Of a stretch of DNA of 64,000 nucleotides, positions 8,681 to 16,810 are shown one piece after another; the stretch's first letter is position 1, and each line of letters opens with the position of its first letter. The position numbers and the translations under genes were made by a program. The stretch covers positions 744,001 through 808,000 of the forward strand of contig NZ_JARRIR010000001.1 in NCBI RefSeq assembly GCF_029601685.1. The letters are read 5' to 3'. The DNA is from Metarhizobium sp017305935 (GTDB taxonomy: Bacteria > Pseudomonadota > Alphaproteobacteria > Rhizobiales > Rhizobiaceae). Under the pieces are notes generated by a model. The model was not told the origin of the DNA. It saw only the letters and a program-made list of their open reading frames with translations, and did no database searches.

Positions 8681-8748
8681 CCTCGCCCCTCCCCGGCCGG
8701 CGTCAGGATAGCAGCGCGCGACAGCCGCGCGCCACCCGAAACCGGCTG

Positions 8749-9651
8749 CTATTCGCCACGTCCCGACGCCGTCGCACCGATGCTGGCGGCGACCACCAGC
8801 ACCATGCCGGTCATCTGCGAGGCGGTCATCGGCTGGGCGAGGATGAGAAAGCCGGCCAACGCCCCGAAGGCGGGCTCGAGGCTCATCAATATGCCGAAGG
8901 CGGAAGTCGGCATGCGGCGGAGCGCGATCATTTCCAGTGCATAGGGCATCAGCGGCACGAGGATGGCGATGCCGACCATCGCCGCCACACCTTCGAGCGT
9001 CAATCCCGACAACCCCTGGACGAGGCCGAAGGGCGTTGCGACCAGCGCGGCGGCCGCCAGCGACATCGCCAGCCCGTCCAGCCCTTCGAAAGCGGCGCCG
9101 ACCTTCTTGGTCAGGAGAATATAGGTCGCCCAGCACACCGCCGCGCCGCCGGCGAACAGTACGCCCGGCAGGTTTCCGACCCAGCCTGCGCCGTCATAGG
9201 ACAAAAGCAGCACCCCGGCGCCGGCCAGAAGCGGCCATGCCAGACGCCAGCCGAGACCATAGCCGAGCGTCGCGACCGCCAGCGGCCCGAGAAAATCGAT
9301 GGCGACGGCGAGCCCGAGCGGAATGCGCTGCATGGCGGAGAAGAGGCAGATATTCATCACCGTCGTCGTCGCGCCGAGCGCCAGCGCCATCGTCCATTGG
9401 CGACGGCTGTAGCGGTGGAATCTCGGCCGAACCAGCACGAGCAGCATCGCGGACGCGAAGGCCAGCCGCAGCCAGGCGGTGCCCATCGGCCCATGCAACG
9501 CGATTGCCGGCGCCGACAAGGCGACGCCGAACTGGATCGACACCATGGATGTCAGGCACATGAGCGCACCGAGTGCGAGACCGTTTCTCACGGGCGCGCC
9601 GCTTTCCGCATTTTCCAAAACATCTCTCCCAAACACCGACCGCGCGGACAC
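8749..9651 (-). CDS. EamA-domain exporter, RhtA-like (DMT superfamily)
   Basis: Inner-membrane metabolite exporter of about ten helices in two EamA repeats (about residues 25-145 and 165-290). The 300-residue length and the segments GPLAVATLGYG and YALEMIALRRMPTSAFGILMSLEP are characteristic of the RhtA branch that exports threonine/homoserine-type amino acids, although the substrate here is inference. The start is GTG 9651; a TTG about 12 codons downstream, preceded by GGGAGAG, could be the true start, so the first residues are unsure. A single gene. Confidence 0.85.
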   Translation of the reverse strand: MSARSVFGRDVLENAESGAPVRNGLALGALMCLTSMVSIQFGVALSAPAIALHGPMGTAWLRLAFASAMLLVLVRPRFHRYSRRQWTMALALGATTTVMNICLFSAMQRIPLGLAVAIDFLGPLAVATLGYGLGWRLAWPLLAGAGVLLLSYDGAGWVGNLPGVLFAGGAAVCWATYILLTKKVGAAFEGLDGLAMSLAAAALVATPFGLVQGLSGLTLEGVAAMVGIAILVPLMPYALEMIALRRMPTSAFGILMSLEPAFGALAGFLILAQPMTASQMTGMVLVVAASIGATASGRGE

Positions 9652-9793
9652 AAACCTATCCGCGCCCTCCCCGCGTCAGCGCACAGGACGGGCCGGAGCG
9701 GTTTCGCTTTTCCTCAAATCGCGCGCACGCCCTGACTCTGTTCCTGCCGCCTTGTCCGGCGCCGAAGCCATACCGCTTCATGTCGGACAAGGC

Positions 9794-10819
9794 TCAGGCT
9801 TCCAGCCCCTTCAGCACGTTGGCGGTGTTGATGCCGATCTCCTGGACGCCGTAACCGCCTTCGAGGCAGACCAGAACCGGCAGGCCGGCCTTGGCGATCT
9901 TCTCGCCCATGGTGATGTAATCCGGCGTCTTCAGTTTGAAGAAGGAGATGGCGTCGCGCTCGAAGGTATCGATGCCCAGCGACAGCACGATCACCTCGGC
10001 GCCGAAAGCCTTGATCTTCGCCAGCGAATCGTCGAGCGCCTGCGACCAGACATCCCAGGCGGTGCCTGGCAGCATCGGATAGTTGTGATTGGAACCCTCG
10101 CCGGCGCCCTCGCCCTTTTCGTCGGCAAAGCCGAGGTAATAGGGGAAGGCATCGGCGGGATCGCCATGCAGCGAGGCGAACAGCACGTCGCCGCGCCGGT
10201 AGAAAATATCCTGCGTGCCGTTGCCGTGGTGGAAATCGACATCGAGGATCGCGACCTTCTTCGCGCCGTGATCGAGGAAACGCTGGGCGGCGACGGCGGC
10301 ATTGTTGATAAAGCAATAGCCGCCATAGAGATCGATGCCGGCATGGTGGCCCGGCGGGCGGCAGAGCGAAAAGCAGAAGCGATTGCCGGCATTGATCCAG
10401 TCAACGCCAGTCAGCGCCACATTCATCGAGGAGATCGCCGCCTTGTAGGTTCCCTGCGTGATCGCGGTCTCGATGGCGTTGGCATAATAGCCGACAAGGC
10501 CGTCGATGGCGCGCGGCTTGACCTGGCGGGCGCGACGATAGGGAATGGCGGTGGGGATCACCTCGCCTTCATAACCTTCCGCCACCCAGCGGTCCCAGAC
10601 GGTTTCGAGAAAGGACAGGTAGTCACTGTCATGCACCTTCTCAGCCGTTTCCAGCCCGTAGGATTGCGGCGCGACCACATCGGCAAAGCCTTCCTCCACG
10701 ACGGCCTGCAGGATCCATTCGGCTCGAAACGGGCCTTCGAAGGGTTTTACCAGCAGGCCGCCATGCAGCTCGGTCTTGGCATCCCGCAATTTATGGTCTT
10801 CGGAATAGATGACACGCAT
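9794..10819 (-). CDS. Acetylpolyamine amidohydrolase / class II histone-deacetylase-like enzyme
   Basis: Zinc hydrolase that removes acetyl groups from acetylated polyamines. The 341-residue length equals that of the characterised Mycoplana ramosa enzyme as I recall it, and the catalytic residues fall at the same numbers: His158-His159 (RPPGHHAG), zinc ligands Asp195 and His197 (DVDFHHGNGTQ) and Asp284 (LGIDTFERD), and Tyr323 (EGGYG). The protein is cytoplasmic, without a signal peptide. The start ATG 10819 is the first of the frame. A 12-bp perfect palindrome ATTTGATCAAAT lies about 40 bp upstream. Neighbours do not form an obvious polyamine operon. Confidence 0.92.
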   Translation of the reverse strand: MRVIYSEDHKLRDAKTELHGGLLVKPFEGPFRAEWILQAVVEEGFADVVAPQSYGLETAEKVHDSDYLSFLETVWDRWVAEGYEGEVIPTAIPYRRARQVKPRAIDGLVGYYANAIETAITQGTYKAAISSMNVALTGVDWINAGNRFCFSLCRPPGHHAGIDLYGGYCFINNAAVAAQRFLDHGAKKVAILDVDFHHGNGTQDIFYRRGDVLFASLHGDPADAFPYYLGFADEKGEGAGEGSNHNYPMLPGTAWDVWSQALDDSLAKIKAFGAEVIVLSLGIDTFERDAISFFKLKTPDYITMGEKIAKAGLPVLVCLEGGYGVQEIGINTANVLKGLEA

Positions 10820-10907
10820 ATCTTCCCCGTCCTGATCGCTGAAAGAAAATCCGGAAATTTGATCAAATCAACCTAGCGTCCTTTTCAATCGGGACGCAAG
10901 CCGGCGA

Positions 10908-11426
10908 TCAGCCGATCCGCTTGTAAAAAACGGTGGTGTCGCAAGAGCGGCCATCCGGGAACAGGGCATAGTCGGGGATGACGCCGGAGCGCTGCCAGCC
11001 GAGCTTTTCGTAAAGCGCCTCCGCCGGCTCGCCGGTGGCGGTGTCGAGCACCAGCAGGTTGCGCCCGCGCCGCGCCGCCTCGGTTTCGGCGGCCTGCATC
11101 AGGCGTTTCGACAGGCCGCGCCCGCGGGCATCGCGATGCACCAGCAGCTTCATCAGATCGGCGCGGTGCGGCTGGTTCGGCTTCAGCGCGAAACCGATCT
11201 GCACCGTGCCGACCACGCGGCCCTCGACCTCGGCGACGAACAGCAGCACCTCGCCGCGCCCGACCGCCGCCGCCACGCCACGCCAGAACGGTTCGGCATC
11301 GGCAGGCGAAAATGGCGACATGAAGCCCACCGACGCACCGCCCTCGACGCAATCGGCGAGGATGGCGTTGAGATCGGCCAAGACATCGAGGGTCTGGCTC
11401 TCATCGAGAAGGCGGACGACGGGCAT
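10908..11426 (-). CDS. GNAT-family N-acetyltransferase
   Basis: Acetyl-CoA-dependent acyltransferase of 172 residues. The acetyl-CoA-binding motif A is clear: LLVHRDARGRGLSKRLMQ (R-x-x-G-x-G/A-like), followed by the LYEKLGW segment typical of GNAT C-termini. ATG 11426 with GGAG nine bases upstream is the start; a TTG six bases earlier is too close to the ribosome site. It begins 15 bp after the XRE-cupin regulator gene, so the two very likely form an operon and the regulator may control this enzyme. The substrate is unknown. Confidence 0.87.
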   Translation of the reverse strand: MPVVRLLDESQTLDVLADLNAILADCVEGGASVGFMSPFSPADAEPFWRGVAAAVGRGEVLLFVAEVEGRVVGTVQIGFALKPNQPHRADLMKLLVHRDARGRGLSKRLMQAAETEAARRGRNLLVLDTATGEPAEALYEKLGWQRSGVIPDYALFPDGRSCDTTVFYKRIG

Positions 11427-11441
11427 GCACAAATCTCCGGG

Positions 11442-12020
11442 TTAGCGGGGGCCGGGGTCGATGACCACGGCATAACGGGCGGGCATTTTGCCCGGGTTTC
11501 GAAACGCCTTGACGTCGCAGACGGTCATGAACAGGCAATCGCCGGCTTCCAGCCGATGGACCGTCTCGCCGACCGTCAATTCCATGACGCCCTCGAACAG
11601 CCAGACATGCTGCCATTGATTTCGGTTGGTCTGGCGGCCCGGAAACAGGACTTCTGCGCCCGGCGGAAACTCCACCTCGACCAGATCGACCCGTGCGCCA
11701 ACCCTGGGCGGGCCGACCACGCGGCGCAGATAACCGCTTTCCGGATCGCGCCAGACCGGCTGGGCGGCGCGACGGGCGAGCGGCGAGACCTCCGGCTGCG
11801 ACTCGGCAAAGAACACCGACAGCGTCATGTTCAGCGCCGAACACAGCCGCGCCAGCAGCGCCGCTGTCGGATTGGCCTCGCCGCGCTCGACGCGCGAAAT
11901 CATCGCCCGGCTGACGCCGGAGCGATCGGCCAACTGGTCGAGCGTCAGCGCTTGCTCGATCCGCAGGCGGCGGATGCGCTCCCCGACATTTTTTTCGAAT
12001 GTTTCGTCCGCATTTTCCAT
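11442..12020 (-). CDS. XRE-family transcriptional regulator with cupin domain
   Basis: DNA-binding regulator of 192 residues: helix-turn-helix at about 13-67 (RIRRLRIEQALTLDQLADRS, then GVSRAMISRVERGEANPT) and a C-terminal cupin_2 barrel at about 105-188 that probably senses a small molecule (WLFEGVMELTVG...LEAGDCLFM). Regulators of this architecture often control the adjacent metabolic gene, here the GNAT enzyme 15 bp downstream. The promoter must lie in the short AT-rich stretch 12021-12060. The effector is not inferable. Confidence 0.9.
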   Translation of the reverse strand: MENADETFEKNVGERIRRLRIEQALTLDQLADRSGVSRAMISRVERGEANPTAALLARLCSALNMTLSVFFAESQPEVSPLARRAAQPVWRDPESGYLRRVVGPPRVGARVDLVEVEFPPGAEVLFPGRQTNRNQWQHVWLFEGVMELTVGETVHRLEAGDCLFMTVCDVKAFRNPGKMPARYAVVIDPGPR

Positions 12021-12061
12021 TATCCAAGAATTAAATGATCTTATAATGGAGTCAAGTATTC

Positions 12062-12088
12062 TGAAAAAGGCGGCACGCGGCCGCCTTC
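12062..12088 (-). terminator. Rho-independent terminator of the SnoaL-like gene
   Basis: AAGGCGGC (12067-12074) pairs with GCCGCCTT (12080-12087), with five T on the minus strand side. It lies just after the minus-strand gene ending at 12111. Confidence 0.7.
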
Positions 12089-12110
12089 TCGTTCATACGA
12101 CGCGAAAAGC

Positions 12111-12509
12111 TCAGGCGTTGACCTGAGCGATCCAGTCGTTGAGGTTGTAGTAGTTGGTGATGCGGGCGACCTTGCCGTCGCGCAGCTCGAAGAAGGCACC
12201 GGCGGGCAGCTTGTAGGTCTGACCCTTGGCTTCCGGCAGGCCCTCGTCGGTGGCGAGATACTGGCCGTTGACGATGAATTCGGCAGCACCCCGCGTGTCG
12301 CCTGCGCCCATGATCACCATGTCGGTCAGGGTTTCCTTATAGCAGCGGTTCATGTGGTCCATGAACTTTGCGAAGGCAGCCTTGCCGGTCTGGCGTTCGC
12401 CCTGGTTGATGTCGTGCTCGACATCGTCGGTGAGCAGGGCCAGGAAGGCGTCCATGTCCCCCGCATTGAAGGCGTCGTAATAGGCGCGAATGGTTTCGGT
12501 GGCGGTCAT
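12111..12509 (-). CDS. Ketosteroid-isomerase-related (SnoaL/NTF2-like) protein
   Basis: A 132-residue single-domain protein of the NTF2-like cone fold: the N-terminal helix TIRAYYDAFNAGDMDAFLALL followed by DDVEHDINQGERQTGKAAFAKFM is the classic SnoaL start, and the C-terminal strands include DGKVARITNYYNLNDW. Family members are isomerases, hydrolases or ligand-binding proteins, so a reaction cannot be assigned. Start ATG 12509 has GGGAGA upstream; a longer open frame would run through the palindromic repeat at 12536-12577. A terminator follows. Confidence 0.8.
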   Translation of the reverse strand: MTATETIRAYYDAFNAGDMDAFLALLTDDVEHDINQGERQTGKAAFAKFMDHMNRCYKETLTDMVIMGAGDTRGAAEFIVNGQYLATDEGLPEAKGQTYKLPAGAFFELRDGKVARITNYYNLNDWIAQVNA

Positions 12510-12535
12510 GCTGGTCTCCCTCTCCTCGTTCTGAC

Positions 12536-12577
12536 GCATGTCCGGACGGAAAACCGGTTCCCACTTCCCGGACACGC
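12536..12577. repeat. Dispersed palindromic repeat, copy 1
   Basis: Arms 12536-12545 and 12568-12577 pair with one mismatch. The core TCCGGACGGAAAACCG (12541-12556) is identical in the second copy at 52367-52403. Short repeats with this core are frequent between genes in rhizobial genomes, as I recall. Confidence 0.7.
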
Positions 12578-12638
12578 GTGATGCTTGCTCAAATCGACGG
12601 CATGGGTATAACCAAAGCCGACCGATGTGAAAATCCTC

Positions 12639-13235
12639 ATGGCCCTGAAAATCAAATCCTTTTCCGGCGTGGACGCCGCCCCCTATGTCGACGACCTGGC
12701 GCGGCTGAGAATCAGCGTCTTTCGCGCCTTCCCGTATCTTTACGACGGCGACCCTGCCTATGAGCGCGGCTATCTATCCACCTATGCCCGCTCGGAAGGC
12801 TCGGTTTTCGTGCTCGCCTTCGACGGCGACACCGTGGTGGGAGCGGCAACCGGCACGCCGTTGGCGGGAGAGACGGCCGAGGTGAAAGCGCCCTTCCTCG
12901 CTGCCGGGCTCGACCCGCGACTGTTCTTCTATTTCGGCGAAAGCGTGCTCTTGCCGCAATATCGTGGCCGGGGCGTCGGCGTCGCCTTCTTCGCCGGGCG
13001 CGAGGCGCAGGCCAAGGCGCTGGGTCTCGATCTCTGTACCTTCTGCGCCGTCGAGCGCCCGGGCGATCACCCGCGCCGGCCTGCGGATTATGTGCCCCTC
13101 GACGCCTTCTGGACGAAGCGCGGCTATCGCGCCGTTCCCGAGTTGCGCACCGCCTTCACCTGGCGCGATCTTGACGAAGCGGAAGAGAGCCCCAAGCCGA
13201 TGTCCTTCTGGATCCGCGATCTGCGCGCCGGCTGA
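12639..13235 (+). CDS. GNAT-family N-acetyltransferase
   Basis: A 198-residue acyltransferase with the acetyl-CoA-binding motif LLPQYRGRGVGVAFFAGRE at the centre and a C-terminal FWTKRGYRAVPEL segment. It resembles the YitH/Eis-less single-domain GNATs, and I cannot assign a substrate. The start is uncertain: ATG 12639 is chosen, and a GTG 12 bases upstream is equally open, neither with a strong ribosome site. It lies alone, 85 bp before lepA on the same strand. Confidence 0.83.
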   Translation: MALKIKSFSGVDAAPYVDDLARLRISVFRAFPYLYDGDPAYERGYLSTYARSEGSVFVLAFDGDTVVGAATGTPLAGETAEVKAPFLAAGLDPRLFFYFGESVLLPQYRGRGVGVAFFAGREAQAKALGLDLCTFCAVERPGDHPRRPADYVPLDAFWTKRGYRAVPELRTAFTWRDLDEAEESPKPMSFWIRDLRAG

Positions 13236-13319
13236 TCCGGGCAAAACGTAGCATTTTATGCGATTTGCGACGAAGTTCCGGCTAGGCGGGGGCTTTGGCC
13301 GCTGCTATATGGCGCAGCC

Positions 13320-15146
13320 ATGAGCACAAATTCGACCCGCACGCCGCTTGACCATATCCGCAACTTCTCGATCGTGGCCCATATCGACCACGGCAAGTCG
13401 ACGCTGGCCGACCGCCTGATCCAGTCGACCGGCGGTCTTGCCGACCGCGAGATGAGCGAGCAGGTGCTCGACAACATGGAGATCGAGCGCGAGCGCGGCA
13501 TCACCATCAAGGCCCAGACCGTGCGCCTGCACTACAAGGCGAAGAACGGCGAGACCTATGTGCTGAACCTCATCGACACGCCCGGCCATGTCGACTTCGC
13601 CTATGAAGTCTCGCGCTCGCTGTCGGCCTGCGAAGGCTCGCTGCTGGTGGTCGACGCGTCGCAGGGGGTCGAAGCCCAGACGCTCGCCAATGTCTACCAG
13701 GCGATCGACAACAATCACGAGCTGGTCACCGTCCTCAACAAGATCGACCTGCCGGCGGCCGAGCCCGACCGCATCAAGGAGCAGATCGAGGAGGTCATCG
13801 GCATCGACGCCTCCGACGCGGTGCTGATCTCGGCAAAGACCGGCCTTGGCATTCCCGACGTGCTGGAAGCCATCGTCGAGCGCCTGCCGGCGCCGAAAAG
13901 CGAGGGCGGCGCGGATGCGCCGCTCAAGGCGCTGCTGGTCGATAGCTGGTACGACACCTATCTCGGCGTCATGGTTCTGGTGCGCATCCTCGACGGCGTG
14001 CTTTCCAAGGGCCAGACCATCCGCATGATGGGCACCGGCGCGAAATATCAGGTCGAACGTGTCGGCGTGCTGACGCCGAAGATGGTCAATGTCGACAGCC
14101 TCGGCCCCGGCGAGATCGGCTTCATCACCGCCTCGATCAAGGAAGTCGCCGATACCCGTGTCGGCGACACCATCACCGACGAGCGCCGCCCGACCGCCGA
14201 AGCCCTGCCGGGCTTCAAGCCGGCGCAGCCGGTGGTGTTCTGCGGATTGTTCCCGGTCGATGCCGCCGATTTCGAGGAGCTGCGCGCCGCCGTCGGCAAG
14301 CTGCGCCTCAACGACGCCTCCTTCTCCTATGAAATGGAAAGCTCGGCGGCGCTGGGCTTCGGCTTCCGCTGCGGCTTCCTTGGCCTGCTGCATCTGGAAA
14401 TTATCCAGGAGCGGCTGAGCCGCGAATTCGACCTCGACCTGATCGCCACCGCGCCTTCCGTCGTCTACCAGATGACGCTGACCGACGGCAGCGAGAAGGA
14501 GCTGCACAATCCGGCCGACATGCCGGATGTGGTCAAGATCAAGGAATTCCGCGAGCCGTGGATCAAGGCGACGATCCTGACGCCGGACGACTATCTCGGC
14601 GGCATCCTCAAGCTCTGCCAGGAGCGCCGCGGCATCCAGACCGAACTCACCTATGTCGGCAGCCGCGCCATGCTGACCTATGAGCTGCCGCTCAACGAAG
14701 TGGTGTTCGATTTCTATGACCGCCTGAAGTCGATCTCCAAGGGCTACGCCTCCTTCGACTATCATCTGGCCGATTACCGCGAGAGCGATCTCGTCAAGCT
14801 GTCGATCCTCGTCAATGGCGAGCCGGTCGATGCGCTGTCGATGCTGGTCCACCGCTCCGCCGCCGAGCGGCGCGGCCGCACCATGTGCGAAAAGCTGAAG
14901 GAACTGATTCCGCCTCACATGTTCCAGATCCCGATCCAGGCCGCCATCGGCGGCAAGGTCATCGCCCGCGAGACCGTGCGGGCGCTGCGCAAGGACGTGA
15001 CCGCCAAGTGCTACGGCGGCGACGCCACCCGCAAGCGCAAGCTGCTGGAAAAGCAGAAGGAAGGCAAGAAGCGGATGCGTCAGTTCGGCAAGGTCGAAAT
15101 TCCCCAGGAAGCGTTTATCGCAGCGCTGAAGATGAGCGACGAATAA
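13320..15146 (+). CDS. lepA: Elongation factor 4 (LepA), ribosome back-translocase GTPase
   Basis: Translational GTPase acting on stalled or mis-translocated ribosomes. The 608-residue length is normal. G1 AHIDHGKST (about 19-27), G3 DTPGHVDF, and G4 NKIDLP define the GTPase domain; domains II, III and V follow, and the LepA-specific C-terminal domain is marked by IPIQAAIGGKVIARET and the basic stretch AKCYGGDATRKRKLLEKQKEGKKR, which binds RNA. LepA lacks EF-G domain IV, consistent with the length. A terminator follows within 10 bp. Monocistronic. Confidence 0.98.
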   Translation: MSTNSTRTPLDHIRNFSIVAHIDHGKSTLADRLIQSTGGLADREMSEQVLDNMEIERERGITIKAQTVRLHYKAKNGETYVLNLIDTPGHVDFAYEVSRSLSACEGSLLVVDASQGVEAQTLANVYQAIDNNHELVTVLNKIDLPAAEPDRIKEQIEEVIGIDASDAVLISAKTGLGIPDVLEAIVERLPAPKSEGGADAPLKALLVDSWYDTYLGVMVLVRILDGVLSKGQTIRMMGTGAKYQVERVGVLTPKMVNVDSLGPGEIGFITASIKEVADTRVGDTITDERRPTAEALPGFKPAQPVVFCGLFPVDAADFEELRAAVGKLRLNDASFSYEMESSAALGFGFRCGFLGLLHLEIIQERLSREFDLDLIATAPSVVYQMTLTDGSEKELHNPADMPDVVKIKEFREPWIKATILTPDDYLGGILKLCQERRGIQTELTYVGSRAMLTYELPLNEVVFDFYDRLKSISKGYASFDYHLADYRESDLVKLSILVNGEPVDALSMLVHRSAAERRGRTMCEKLKELIPPHMFQIPIQAAIGGKVIARETVRALRKDVTAKCYGGDATRKRKLLEKQKEGKKRMRQFGKVEIPQEAFIAALKMSDE

Positions 15147-15151
15147 AACAA

Positions 15152-15182
15152 AAACGCCGGCGAAAGCCGGCGTTTGCTTTTT
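15152..15182 (+). terminator. Terminator after lepA
   Basis: A ten-base perfect stem AAACGCCGGC (15152-15161) / GCCGGCGTTT (15166-15175) with a GAAA tetraloop, then GCTTTTTT. The stem may also end the convergent truncated-haemoglobin transcript, whose stop codon is at 15181-15183. Confidence 0.85.
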
Positions 15183-15648
15183 ACATCGTCTTGCGCGTCG
15201 GATCGTCGAGCGCCGGATTGTAGAACAGCGACAGCGTCAGGCTTTTGGCGATGCGTTCGGCGGTCGCCATGAACCAGTCATGGGCGGCCTTGCCCGGGGC
15301 GATCTCGGTGAGGGTCTGCGAAAACAGCTCCAGCCATTGCGGGAAAAGCTCCGGTGTCATGTTCTGGACGCCGAGATGGGCCTGGACCGGCTTGCCGCCA
15401 TAGGCGCCGTTCTTGAAGGCGATGGCCGACCAGAAGCGTTTCATCTTGTCCATATGCTCCGGCCAGCGGCCGGCAAGGCGCGCGTCGAAGACGGGCCCCA
15501 GCGTCGGATGCGCCTGGATGCGACGGTAGAAGGTTTCCACGAGGGTGTCGATGAAGGCGGCGTCGACGCCGATTTCGGCCATGTCGCGCTCGGCGCGCTG
15601 GCGCATCTCGTCGAAATGGGCGGCTCGGCCGCTGAGTTCGATGGTCAT
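15181..15648 (-). CDS. Group III truncated haemoglobin
   Basis: Haem protein of the 2-over-2 globin fold, binding oxygen or NO-type ligands, 155 residues. Typical group III features: FYRRIQAHPTLGPVF early, the distal-side segment HMDKMKRFWSAIAFKNGAYGG, and QAHLGVQNMTPELFPQWLELF with the candidate proximal His. ATG 15648 is the start, with AGGACAGGAC upstream; the longer open frame has no ribosome site. It is divergent from mbfA with an Irr box 83 bp upstream of its start, so iron-dependent control is possible. It is convergent with lepA. Confidence 0.88.
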   Translation of the reverse strand: MTIELSGRAAHFDEMRQRAERDMAEIGVDAAFIDTLVETFYRRIQAHPTLGPVFDARLAGRWPEHMDKMKRFWSAIAFKNGAYGGKPVQAHLGVQNMTPELFPQWLELFSQTLTEIAPGKAAHDWFMATAERIAKSLTLSLFYNPALDDPTRKTM

Positions 15649-15730
15649 GTCCTGTCCTTTTGCCCTTCTTTGTCGCACCGACCGCCAGTCAGGTCAAATG
15701 CGGCTTGACGCCGCGCGGCGTCGACCATAA

Positions 15731-15747
15731 TTTAGAATTATTCTAAA
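15731..15747. promoter_or_regulatory. Iron-control element (Irr box)
   Basis: TTTAGAATTATTCTAAA is a perfect palindrome of TTTAGAA and TTCTAAA around a 3-bp centre, extending to AATTTAGAA/TTCTAAATT at 15729-15749. This matches the iron control element bound by Irr in Rhizobiales. It ends 13 bp before the mbfA start, immediately upstream of the GGAG, where Irr binding would block transcription under low iron. Confidence 0.85.
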
Positions 15748-15760
15748 TTGGAGCGACACC

Positions 15761-16744
15761 ATGCCCATCCGGCTGTTTTCCGGCGCCAGACGCCCGTTTT
15801 CCTCCCTGTCCGAGCAGGAGATCCTGGCACTGGCGATCTCCTCCGAGGAGGACGACGCGCGCATCTACCTCGCCTATGCCGACCAGTTGCGAACGCAATA
15901 TCCGCAATCCGCAAAGGTGTTCGAAGACATGGCCGAGGTCGAACATACCCATCGCAACATGCTGATCGACATGCATCGCCAGCGCTTCGGCGAGCGTATT
16001 CCGCTGATCCGCCGCGAGCATGTGCGCGGCTTCTACGAACGCAAGCCGGACTGGCTGCGCCAGAACCAGTCGCTGGAGCAGATTCGCGACGAAGCCGAGC
16101 GCATGGAGGAAACGGCGGCCCGCTTCTATCGCGAGGCAGTCGCCATGACTTCGGATGCGGCGACGCGAAAACTTCTGGGCGATCTCGCGGTGGCGGAGGA
16201 GGGCCATGAGGATGTGGCGCGGATGCTGGGCGACCGGCACACGCCCGAGGACGTCAAGGCCGAGGAGGACGAGACGGCGCGGCGGCAATTCCTGCTGACC
16301 TATGTGCAACCGGGCCTGGCCGGGCTGATGGACGGCTCGGTCTCGACGCTGGCGCCGATCTTCGCCGCCGCCTTCGCCACGCAAGATACCTGGCAGACGT
16401 TTCTGATCGGCCTCTCCGCCTCGGTCGGCGCCGGCATCTCCATGGGGTTCACGGAAGCCGCCCATGACGACGGCAAGCTTTCCGGCCGCGGCTCGCCGAT
16501 CCGGCGCGGCCTCGCCTCGGGCATCATGACCGCGCTCGGCGGCCTCGGCCATGCCCTGCCCTATCTGATCCCGCATTTCTGGACGGCGACGGCGATCGCC
16601 GCCGTGGTCGTCTTCGTCGAACTCTGGGTCATCGCCTTCATTCAGAACCGCTACATGGAAACACCGTTCTTGCGCGCGGCGTTCCAGGTGGTGCTGGGTG
16701 GCTCGCTGGTGCTGGCGGCCGGTATCCTGATCGGCAATGGCTGA
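15761..16744 (+). CDS. mbfA: Membrane-bound ferritin MbfA (erythrin-like ferritin fused to a VIT1 iron transporter)
   Basis: Iron-export protein of 327 residues. The N-terminal ferritin-like domain (about 15-165) carries a carboxylate/His di-iron set: EEDDARIYLAYA, EVEHTHRNM and EEGHEDVARML. The C-terminal half (about 178-325) is VIT1-like, with about four to five membrane helices and the SASVGAGISMGFTEAAHDD segment. In Agrobacterium and Bradyrhizobium MbfA exports iron and protects against iron and peroxide stress, repressed by Irr when iron is low. The perfect Irr box directly upstream fits that. Start ATG 15761 follows GGAG. Confidence 0.93.
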   Translation: MPIRLFSGARRPFSSLSEQEILALAISSEEDDARIYLAYADQLRTQYPQSAKVFEDMAEVEHTHRNMLIDMHRQRFGERIPLIRREHVRGFYERKPDWLRQNQSLEQIRDEAERMEETAARFYREAVAMTSDAATRKLLGDLAVAEEGHEDVARMLGDRHTPEDVKAEEDETARRQFLLTYVQPGLAGLMDGSVSTLAPIFAAAFATQDTWQTFLIGLSASVGAGISMGFTEAAHDDGKLSGRGSPIRRGLASGIMTALGGLGHALPYLIPHFWTATAIAAVVVFVELWVIAFIQNRYMETPFLRAAFQVVLGGSLVLAAGILIGNG

Positions 16745-16761
16745 ACAGGAGAGGGCTGAAC

Positions 16762-16786
16762 AAAAAAAGGGGCGCTCGCGCGCCCC
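16762..16786 (-). terminator. Rho-independent terminator of the transglutaminase-like protease gene
   Basis: GGGGCGC (16769-16775) pairs with GCGCCCC (16780-16786), loop TCGC, followed on the minus strand by seven T. It lies between the convergent mbfA and protease genes. Confidence 0.85.
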
Positions 16787-16810
16787 ATGAAATCCCTGAA
16801 ATAAAAGTAC

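Noticed and set aside
10859..10871. FNR-like TTGAT-N3-ATCAA near the amidohydrolase
   Set aside because: The spacing is 3 not 4; treated only as part of a palindrome.
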